Of a DNA stretch of 64,000 nucleotides, positions 1 through 9,200 are shown in pieces (within the stretch, counting starts at the first letter, position 1; every line of letters starts with the position of its first letter). Under the pieces are notes generated by a model. It did not search any database, was not told where the DNA came from, and saw only the letters and a program-made list of their open reading frames with translations. The stretch is from assembly GCF_002117145.1 (NCBI RefSeq), contig NZ_CP008743.1:992001-1056000 (forward strand), written 5' to 3'. This DNA comes from Candidatus Nucleicultrix amoebiphila FS5 (lineage in GTDB: Bacteria > Pseudomonadota > Alphaproteobacteria > Caedimonadales > Nucleicultricaceae). The translations under genes were made by a program, and so were the position numbers.

Positions 1-1
1 A

Positions 2-748
2 ATGAAATTGAAATATGCTTTAGGGCTTTTCTGTGCTGCTGGTGCTCTCTTAGGAAGCGATGTTGCACAAGCCGTAGAACCCGGTAAATGGTATGTGCGC
101 GCAGGCGCTGGTTACGTATTTCCAGACAACACAACACTTTCTGCTTCAGGCACAACTCCAGGTATCCGTTTCAATCGCGTAAAATTGAAGGGTGGATTCC
201 ATGGTGAATTAGCGCTGGGTCGTCATTTGATGGGCAGCATTAACCGCACGATTGTTGTACGCTCTGAATTAATGTTTGGCTATCAATATCGTAAATTGAG
301 CGATGGTTTCGTAACTGAGAACAATGCAGCTGGCGCACAAGTTGCACAAAAAGTTGGCGTTGAATCCAAAGTACAAAGCTTCATCGGTATGGCAAACCTC
401 TATTTCGACTTGATCGAATGGTATCGTTTCGTACCATACGTAGGCTTTGGTGCTGGTATTTCTGGCAATAAAGTGAACGGCATTAACTTTACAAATGCGA
501 CAGTTAACAACGCTTTGCAAAACTTTAACATTTCTGGCCGCACTGAAACCAAGCTTGCTTGGCAGTTAACTGCTGGTACAGGATATCGTTTCACCCAGAA
601 CCTAACCGGTGATCTTTACTGGCGCTATATGAACTTGGGTAAAATCAAGACAAGTAACGTTACAACTCCTGCTGGTTTGGGCGTTGGCACACTTGCTGGC
701 AACCTGAACTCACACAGCGTCATGGCTGGTCTACGTTACGCTTTCTAA
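2..748 (+). CDS. outer membrane beta-barrel surface protein
   Basis: 248-residue exported protein. Residues 1-24 form a clear signal peptide ending in a V-A-Q-A cleavage site. The mature part has alternating polar/hydrophobic strands (such as WYVRAGAGYVF and LTAGTGYRF) and ends in a terminal aromatic residue (GLRYAF), the usual signal for insertion by the BAM complex. Size and strand pattern fit the small 8-stranded outer-membrane/surface-antigen families common in Rickettsiales and related alphaproteobacteria. Ligand and role cannot be read from sequence. The ATG is at the window edge, but the complete signal peptide suggests the gene is whole. A strong intrinsic terminator follows 22 bases after the stop, so it is probably the last or only gene of its transcript. 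Confidence 0.8.
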   Translation: MKLKYALGLFCAAGALLGSDVAQAVEPGKWYVRAGAGYVFPDNTTLSASGTTPGIRFNRVKLKGGFHGELALGRHLMGSINRTIVVRSELMFGYQYRKLSDGFVTENNAAGAQVAQKVGVESKVQSFIGMANLYFDLIEWYRFVPYVGFGAGISGNKVNGINFTNATVNNALQNFNISGRTETKLAWQLTAGTGYRFTQNLTGDLYWRYMNLGKIKTSNVTTPAGLGVGTLAGNLNSHSVMAGLRYAF

Positions 749-770
749 TTTTAGAAAGAGTATAATTTTA

Positions 771-797
771 AAGGGGTCCTTTTGGACCCCTTTTTTA
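771..797 (+). terminator. intrinsic terminator after the outer membrane protein gene
   Basis: A 9-bp perfect stem (AAGGGGTCC / GGACCCCTT) with a TTTT loop runs straight into a T-run, the standard Rho-independent layout. It lies 22 bases after the stop of the barrel gene and 84 bases before glnA. Confidence 0.9.
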
Positions 798-806
798 TTT
801 AAGGCT

Positions 807-836
807 TTGATTAACCTCTTTTAATTCCCCTAAAAC
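807..836 (+). promoter_or_regulatory. candidate promoter of glnA
   Basis: TTGATT at 807-812 and TAAAAC at 831-836 are separated by 18 bases. They sit just after the preceding terminator and about 45 bases upstream of the glnA start, so a promoter is needed here. The match is only fair, and an alternative -10 (TAATAT at 841) is possible. No NtrC/sigma-54 element was recognised. Confidence 0.35.
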
Positions 837-880
837 AAGCTAATATGCTTGTAATGCATATCAAAATTTAGGGGGAATGA

Positions 881-2344
881 ATGGTTGCAGCTTCGAGTAA
901 AATCAAGGAATTACAGTCTAATTCAGAACAAGATATAAACGCACTTTTTGATCGCATTACCAACCAAGGTATTCAATACCTTGATTTTCGTTTCACCGAT
1001 TCAAGAGGTCTTTGGCACCATATGAGTGTGAAAACGACCTCCATTGATGCTGATATGATCGCCAACGGCATTACTTTTGACGGTTCTTCTATTAAGGGTT
1101 GGAAAGAAATTGACGATTCCGATATGACCTTAAAACCTGATATTTCTCATGTGGTAAACGATCCCTTTAGTGAATCGCCAACGCTTATTGTCTTTTGCAA
1201 TATTCACGATCCGAAGGATGAGACACCCTATACCCGTGATCCACGCTCTATTGCTCTCCGGGCCGAACAATTTTTAAGACAAAGCAAAGTGGCTGATAAA
1301 GCCTATTTCGGGCCTGAACCTGAATTTTTTATCTTTGATAAAGTCGAATTTGATTGTAACGCTCAAAATGCTTTTTATCGCATCCACTCAGCAGAAGGAT
1401 CCTATACAAATAACCAGACCTTTAAAGGCATAGATCAGCCAACCTTAAGTCATCGTCCTCTTCCTAAAGGCGGATATTTCCCAGTGCCTCCTATCGATTC
1501 TGAACACAACTTAAGGGCAAAGATGCTTTCCACACTCGCCGATATGGGTGTCGCTGGTGAAAAACATCACCATGAAGTGGCTGCGGGACAACATGAGATT
1601 GGATTTTCATACGACTCCCTAACGCGCACAGCTGATAATCTGCAAATTTTTAAATACGTTGTTCATAACGTAGCCGTTGAGAACGGTAAAACCGCTACTT
1701 TTATGCCAAAACCTATTTTTGGCGATAATGGTTCAGGCATGCATGTCCACCAATCTTTATGGCTTAATGACGCCCCCATATTCCCAGGCGACAAGTATGC
1801 CAATCTTTCAGAATCTGCACTCTATTACATTGGTGGAATTCTTAAACATGCACGCGCCCTAAACGCTTTTACGAATCCAACAACCAATAGTTACAAACGT
1901 TTGGTTCCTGGATATGAAGCGCCAGTCTACCTGGCATACTCCGCTCGCAATCGTTCAGCAGCTGTTCGTATTCCCCACATTCTTAATCCAAAAGCAAGAC
2001 GTATTGAAATTCGCTTTCCAGATCCATCTTCCAACCCATACCTTGCTCTTTCAGCTATGCTTATGGCGGGCATTGATGGGATTTTAAATAAAATTCACCC
2101 CGGAGAAGCCATGGATAAGAATCTTTACGAGTTTAAACCCCATGAACTAACGCCCGATATCATTATGTCTGGTTCTTTAAAAGAAGCCCTGATGGCTTTG
2201 GATCAAGATCGTGAGTTCTTAAAACGTGGGGATGTTTTCACTGATGAGCAGATAGAAGCCTATATTGCTCTTAAAAATGAAGAAGTGCTGGCGGTCACAG
2301 AAGTTCCTCACCCGAAAGAATTTTCACTCTACTACAGCTTATAA
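881..2344 (+). CDS. glnA: type I glutamine synthetase
   Basis: Cytosolic enzyme forming glutamine from glutamate, ammonia and ATP; a dodecamer in this family. The protein has the GSI landmarks in order: beta-grasp N-terminus with FDGSSIKGW, the metal/ATP motif GPEPEFFIFD near residue 143, AGQHEIGF, the glutamate-binding NGSGMHVHQSLW, KRLVPGYEAP and RIPH/RIEIRFPDPSSNPYLA. The NLYEF segment puts a tyrosine near residue 416 at the position adenylylated in GSI-beta enzymes. At 487 residues it is slightly longer than the usual ~470 through an N-terminal extension. A G-rich ribosome site (AGGGGGAA) precedes the ATG; another ATG four bases upstream is out of frame. It stands alone: no glnB is adjacent. 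Confidence 0.95.
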   Translation: MVAASSKIKELQSNSEQDINALFDRITNQGIQYLDFRFTDSRGLWHHMSVKTTSIDADMIANGITFDGSSIKGWKEIDDSDMTLKPDISHVVNDPFSESPTLIVFCNIHDPKDETPYTRDPRSIALRAEQFLRQSKVADKAYFGPEPEFFIFDKVEFDCNAQNAFYRIHSAEGSYTNNQTFKGIDQPTLSHRPLPKGGYFPVPPIDSEHNLRAKMLSTLADMGVAGEKHHHEVAAGQHEIGFSYDSLTRTADNLQIFKYVVHNVAVENGKTATFMPKPIFGDNGSGMHVHQSLWLNDAPIFPGDKYANLSESALYYIGGILKHARALNAFTNPTTNSYKRLVPGYEAPVYLAYSARNRSAAVRIPHILNPKARRIEIRFPDPSSNPYLALSAMLMAGIDGILNKIHPGEAMDKNLYEFKPHELTPDIIMSGSLKEALMALDQDREFLKRGDVFTDEQIEAYIALKNEEVLAVTEVPHPKEFSLYYSL

Positions 2345-2354
2345 AACAAATTTG

Positions 2355-2377
2355 CTGAGGGTCACCTTGACCCTCAG
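2355..2377 (+). terminator. stem-loop downstream of glnA
   Basis: A perfect 10-bp stem (CTGAGGGTCA / TGACCCTCAG) with a 3-base loop, 11 bases after the glnA stop. There is no uninterrupted T-run after it (ATCTAACTCTCT), so termination may be weak, or the hairpin may mainly protect the 3' end. Confidence 0.55.
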
Positions 2378-2516
2378 ATCTAACTCTCTAAAATTATTCT
2401 TAAAAAATAAATCCTTAGTTTTCACTCTATTTCAAAAAAATCCTTGATCATTTTCGAAACTCAGGTCATGGTGATGACGATTTGGCGATAATCCTTATTG
2501 AATAAAGGACATGTTA

Positions 2517-3119
2517 ATGACAGCCTCTAGTCTTTCAACAAAAGAATCATCTAAAGAAGCTTGGCTTTTCCTCAAGCGTTGGATAAAGCATCCCCTGCGT
2601 CTCGGAGCTATTGCGCCTTCGTCAAGCGCTCTCGCTGAAAAGATCGCCAATCAAGTAAAATTAAAAGATGATCAGGTTGTTGTAGAGCTGGGTGCTGGCA
2701 CCGGAAGTCTCACGCGTAAATTGATTCAACACGGCATTCCTTTAGATAGATTGTATATTCTAGAATTGGACCCTGAACTTTATAGCTTTCTAAAATTAGC
2801 TTTGCCTAATGCTAATGTCATTCACGGCAATGCTATTGATTTGGAAAAACTTCTGCCGCCTCACTGTGTTGGCAAAGTTTCTACGATTATTTCCGGTATG
2901 CCTGTCTCAACAATGCCTTTTAAACTTCAAAAAGCAATTATTGACGCCGCTTTTAAAGTTATGTCTGCAGACGGAGAAATTGTACAATATTCCTATCGCC
3001 ATACTTCCCCCTTACCTGCTAACCGATTTGGCTTAGACAGCAAAAAGCTGGGAATTACATTTAAGAATATTCCTCCAGCGACAATTTGGCGTTATCAAAG
3101 AACAGCTCAAGCAGCTTAA
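2517..3119 (+). CDS. SAM-dependent methyltransferase, phospholipid N-methyltransferase-like
   Basis: 200-residue class I methyltransferase. The SAM-binding motif VVELGAGTGSLT lies near residue 54 and the following acidic strand ends in LYILELDPEL. The N-terminal FLKRWIKHPLRLGAIAPSSSALAEKIA is typical of the PmtA/KsgA-like small family that methylates phosphatidylethanolamine, although rRNA-adenine methyltransferases share the fold. An in-frame ATG six bases earlier (2511) would sit only about 1 base from the AAAGGA ribosome site; the ATG at 2517 has normal spacing, so I prefer it. If it is PmtA-like it would supply membrane phosphatidylcholine or methylated intermediates. Substrate is inference. 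Confidence 0.7.
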   Translation: MTASSLSTKESSKEAWLFLKRWIKHPLRLGAIAPSSSALAEKIANQVKLKDDQVVVELGAGTGSLTRKLIQHGIPLDRLYILELDPELYSFLKLALPNANVIHGNAIDLEKLLPPHCVGKVSTIISGMPVSTMPFKLQKAIIDAAFKVMSADGEIVQYSYRHTSPLPANRFGLDSKKLGITFKNIPPATIWRYQRTAQAA

Positions 3120-3237
3120 CCAAAGCCAAAATCCATCGATAGTGATGCAGTAATCTGCACACTTGTAATAAATGTTGTGGATTACCATATGTCCAACAGT
3201 GATTTTTTTTTATTCATTGTTGTAGGCAGTATATCCC

Positions 3238-6200
3238 ATGTCCAAAAAATTTCTTTTCTTCACAACTTCCTTGATTAGCATCATAAGTTCTGCTGGCTTA
3301 GAGGCCACATCAACTTCAGCCAAGTCCATTATTCCTGCCTCTATTCTTTTAAAGCAAACTCACAAACCTTTAACAATCATCGATTTACATAAGATCACTG
3401 AAGAAACTAAAAAGAAGCTTGTTCTTTTAGTTTTAAAAGAATTGATGATTGCCCGCGCGCAAGAAAAGGAAAGAAAAGTTCATCGCTATAATTTCTCTGG
3501 TGAACCTACTTTGAATGGCCGTTCAGCACGCCCCTTAGTTGATTCTTTTGGAAACCAAATTCCAACTCATTCTTTTGATCGTCAATCAACAAGATCCCAA
3601 GAATATGTTACATCATCTGAAGCAGAGAATTCAAAATATAGAGTTCTAGAGTCTCACAGCGAAAACGCAGAATCTTTATCTCTCAAAACCCTATCTCAAG
3701 AAGGGTCTACGAGCTCAAATAATAATTATCTAGACTCAGATAATCAAATAACATCTGAATTATCCCGAAACAATAGTGCCATGATTGATCTACAATCACA
3801 CGATCAAAATGTAAGCACCAATGAAAAAGCAACACATATTGACTATTATTATGATGAATTCACAGGTGGTTACTATAGCAATGGTCATTGGTACTATTCT
3901 AAAGAAACCTACAACAGGATACTCCAAGACTTAGATAGTGAGATCCTATTGGAAGAATTGTTGGGGGGAGACCCAAAACCACTTCTTAAAAAGCGTGAAT
4001 TAATAGAAGCGCAAGCAGGTGTTGATCAACCCGTAATCGAAAGATTACGTCTCCATGGACGTCCCATGAATGTACGTCCTGTCGACGCTGATCAACCTGC
4101 AGCAGTTAATAATGTTGTGGACCTGTTTGCAAGAGCAAAAGTAGGCAGAAATACCCCCCCTCCCAATAAGGATGAGACACGTCCAAAAATTGAAAGCTCA
4201 GTCAAAAAATTCCTTGAAAATAGTGGTATTATTTTACCTAAAAATTCCCCTCTGATTGACTCAATTACCAATGTTGTTCAACGACTAAAGGCCTTAAGAC
4301 CAGAGACCCCTATCCAAGCAATCATTGAGCCCTTAGTTGCGGGATTGAACACTATGTTCGTAGATAAATCAAAACATGTTACGAGCGATCCAGAGAAATT
4401 TGATGTCATTTCAACATTGATTGACAAAAAACTATCCAAGGAATTTGAACCTTATGCTGGCCTCTTTCAGGGCAAAACAGCTCTTTATTTTCGCAAGAAA
4501 CTCAAGGAGACCGATACCTTAGAAGATTCAACACTTACTGATGTTGTCAATGAAGCCATTGCTACGGTCAAAGGATCTTCAATTCCAAATCCAGCACAAT
4601 TTGAAACCAATTTTGATGATGTTGCTGAATTCAAAGCCTATCTCATAAAAGTCTTAACTCCCTATGAATCTTCTTTTGCTGAACTCGGCGGAGTCAAAGG
4701 ATATGTCACTGGAAAATTGGAAACTCTCAAAGATTTGAAAGATCCAAGCGTTAATCTTGTTCTTGATGAAGTAAAAGAGATTGTTAAAGGTTCTACACTT
4801 ACATTGTTAACACCAGAATCGACAAGTCCTCGAGACATATACCTTGAGATCATAGATACCTCGTTAAGACCTTATGCTGCCTTTTTCGTCGATAAAACAC
4901 CTCAAGAATATTTCGAGGGCATCGAAGACCTGAAGTCTCAAGACGCATCCGAAGCATATAAAGCTATCTCCAATATCATTAAGGGAGCTAATTTTGAGCT
5001 TCCAAAGCCTCAAGATTTCAATACGATCGAACAATATATAAAAGCTGTTGCTCAATCAATTACGCCCTATGCAGCCGTTAATCCAAGACTGAAGGATCCT
5101 CTAAAATTTGTCACAGAGAAATTCGCTGGCATTAAGAAAAAAGATGTTGAGAAAATTTCCACAGTAATTTCTTCAATTCAAAAAATCTTGGGATCTTTCC
5201 GTCCCTTAGAGCCAAAGGTTTATAACTTTAAAAATGAATTTATTAAACGTCTCGCAGCTCAGCTTACCCCATTTCAACATAGCTTAGGCGTGCCAAATGT
5301 TTTTAAATTTGTCCAAGCAAAATTCCAAGACATTGATTTGTCAAAACCTGCTGCGACTATCTTAATTCAAGAACTCGAATCTGAATTAAAAAAATTCACT
5401 GCTCCGGATGTAACAAATTTTGCGAAATCACAATATCTAGCACTTGTAAAACTGCGCCTTGATACAGCTGAATCAGAATTAAATGCGTTCAATTCCAGAG
5501 GGACTAAAACGCCATCAAAAACTTTGGGAGACAGAGTTATTGAAAAGCTAAAATCCCTTGACCTTAATACTCCTGAAGCTGCTGACGCAATTAAAGAAGG
5601 CCAACTTGAAATCATCAAAAGAAAATTTTTGGTTGATTTAAAAGAGTATTCTGATCTGACCGGCCTCATCCCTGCATTGGCTAAAAAACTGCGCGATCAT
5701 AGTGTTCTTTTTGACAAAGACCCTGAAAGATACCTAAGAGATAAAGTAAAAACACTCGGGATCAAAGCTGACATATCTAAAAGTGAGATTGAGCTGCAAA
5801 TCTTATTGGATGAGATTGCAGAAAAGATTTACGCCATTCCTTTATCAGCCAAGGATCAATTTAACGAAAAAGAATTGTTTATTGATAGTTTAGTTGATTC
5901 AGTCTCTCGCTACCCAACCATCCTTGGCGGCAAAACAGCTCGTGAATACCTAGTTGATCGCTTTAAGGGTGTTGACAATATTCATACTCTCAACGCTCAA
6001 GAAGTTCTCTTGGGAATTGAGAAATCAGTTCAACAAATTAGCTATTTGCCAGATCCAAATGCATTTGAGCGAGAAGAATATTTAGTAAAATTAAGAGAAG
6101 CATTGCTCCCCTATCAAGAAGTCTTTCAGTATATACCTTTACCGAAAGAAGAAGCCCCAAAACCAAAAGTGGAAGAGCCACAACTAAGCTTTGCTGAGCA

Positions 6201-9200
6201 ATTAAAAGCGCGTCAGAGAAAAGCTACTGCACAAAAAGAAGCAGCTGTTGAAAATCCTCTTGATAGCTATATAAAGCATATCTTTGAGAATATTCCTGAC
6301 CACAAATCACCTGAAGCATTCAGAGCTCTGTCTAAAATGAACGAAAACATTCGTCTCATCGAAGGGATTAGTGCAAGCCTTAATGACGGTCATAACCGCT
6401 ATTTAAACCATGGCGTTATTGACAAAGATGTTCTCATTGATGACTTAGCTGAAAAACTCCACAGCCTAAATGGCTTGTTTTCTGACTCTAGCTTGAAAGA
6501 AGCATTAGCAACAAGATTAACACTTCAATCAGCTAAAAAATCTTCTGATATCATTGATCCAATTGTTGATGAGATTATGACAAGAGTTATTGGTAAAAGT
6601 GCCAATGATTTCGTTATCAACTTAAAAACCCATTTCGGTGCTAAGGCTCAAAAGCTTATTAACGAACAGCTTTATAAAGATCCAAAAGTATTCATTGATC
6701 GTTTTGCTTTAATTCTAACCAATTACCCCCATTTTCTGGGAATTGCTCCTGTCGCCAAGGTACATCCAGATTATAACAATCATCAAGAACAACTCTTAAA
6801 AAGAGCCCATGAACTTTTGGAAGGCGAATTTCAGGCATTGGATTTCCAAAGCATTCCATTCCTGCAGAAAATTCAAGAAATCGAGAATCACGTTTTTGAA
6901 TCTTGTTTAAAAACATTGTTTGAGTCCAAAAAAGCTGGTCTGAAAACTTACCTGATCAACACTGTCCTTAAAAGGGGCGAAGACAGTGATCTAGGGTTTT
7001 ATTTAAACGCTCTGCGATCTGCGATTCAACAAATTGAACCCATTGCTTCAGGGGCCTCTGTTGACCTAGAAGGTGACAAAACTTTGGCCACCAAAATTTT
7101 CTTATCAGAGCGTTCACGATTTTTCCAAAGTCTTGGTCAAGAAGAGACGGAATCAGCTGAAAGTTCTCTTAAAAAAGCAAAAAAAGCGAATGCGATTAAA
7201 GCTTTCTCTGCTCTCATTAATCGCAGCTTAGATGTTGTGGTAAAGGATGAGGAGCAAGAGGCGCCCCAAGGGTTTTCTGCAACAAGTCCAGATAGTACAA
7301 TTCGTAACTATTTTCTCATTCAACCCTTTGCTAAGGTTCGCCTTGCAACAAATATGGATGCAGAAATTCCGGAAGATCTGATTGCTCGTTATAAATTTAG
7401 TGAGTCAGAGCGTGAAGAAATTAAAGACTTTGCTTTAAGTCTTTTAGTTTCTAAAAGCATTCAAGATCCAAGTTTTAAATTGGAAAGCACTGTTGATGGC
7501 AAAGGTAAAAAAATCCTTGATCCTGAACATACTCTTTATACAGCCTCTCTCTATCTAAATTTAGCTATTGAACAGCTATACCCTGAGGATGTCAGGCGTG
7601 TCCATGTTCCGTCAAAACCTGTTAAACAAGTATCAGCAAATGTTGAATCCTATGAATTGCTGCCATTAACAACGCCGCTTATCAAAGAAGATCTTAATGG
7701 CGTCATTGAAGATATGGCACGGAAAACACAGATTACGTTACGTTCTAATGCTGAAAAAGAGTTAGAGAAAAAATCCTTAAAAGCCCAAAAAACTGGGGAT
7801 AAAAAACTTGCAGCACAAGTTTTGCTTAAATCGTATATCTTGTCCACTTTCGATAAACCTTTAAGCTATTTTCAAGCCTTGGCACTACAAAACAGCTCAA
7901 ATCTGCGTGGTTTGATTTTGGGTCTGGTTAATAAATTGGATAAAAACAAAACACGTTATGGGTGTGATCTTGAAGAAAAGCGTGAAGCCATAACCGATGC
8001 GCACTTTATGCGCGTAAACTCTTTTGTCACCGGTCTCGATGCAAAGCTTGGTAAAGTTTTGAAAAAAGAGAAAATCACCCTTAAAGAAAAAGCTTTTGAA
8101 GAAATCCTGAGTGTTGCAGGAGGTTCCTTAGAGGAAAAAATAAAAACCCTTAGAGTGCTTTCTGATAAGGATTTACTTGAGCTGCACAATAACATTTTAG
8201 GTCCGAATGACAGTGATGACATTGTTGAATCCCTCACGAAAGTTGATATGGGTGTTCGAGATCGTATGGAGCGTATTTTAATTCAGGCTTTTGATCGCTA
8301 TCAGAGCATAGAAGATGCAAAAGCTCTGAGTATTCCCGAAGAAGCGATTGGTATCATCCAACAATTAACGGGTAAGGATATCTCCCTCTCTGACCGATTA
8401 GAAGAGCTCGAAAGTTATGACGATGAAAAATTGATTAATCTTTACAACTCAACCATTCCTGTGGGCACTGATAAAAAAGCGCAAGTTGATAATGATCTCG
8501 TACGTTATTTGGTCACTGCAGTTCGTTATGCAAATGCAAAGGAAATGAAGCCTGAAGTTAATTTTGAAATTTCCGATCTTTTCATTTATCTCATGAAAAA
8601 TAAGGGAAAATCTGAACACAAAATTGATATCGAATTCACTAAAGATAGTGGCTCTGGATCTTCTAAATTAAGCAGCCAAGAAATGGATGATCTTGATTTA
8701 AATTTTGTGAGCGCTCTGTTATGGGAAAAGAGAGCAAAGGTTCTACAAACAAAGTTAGATCGTGAACGCTGTGAAAGAGAATTAGCACGTAAAACAAAAA
8801 GAGCTCAAGAACAAGAAATTGACTCAATTCGTAAAATTCTCACTACTGATATTGGAAAGTTTACCAAGTCTGTTTCAATAGAAGGTGAGCAAGAAAACTT
8901 CCTTGAGAATCTCAAACAAAGTGAGGCGTTGCGTCAAAGACATTTGCAACGTTTGAAAAATCTCAATTCTCAAAAAGCACAAAAATTACTCGAAAAAGCT
9001 GATAAAAAAATCAAAAAAGAGCAAAAAAAACTTGAAGAAGAAAGACTTCGACTCGAAGCTGAAAGATTGCGACTTGAGGAAGAAAGATTAAAGCTCGAAG
9101 AAGAAGAAAGACTCAAGCGCGCAAGTGAAATTGTCGTTGAAGAAACTGGCAATCTCGAGGGGAGTATGCCTCCACCTCCACAGATGAAAGGCACTATACC

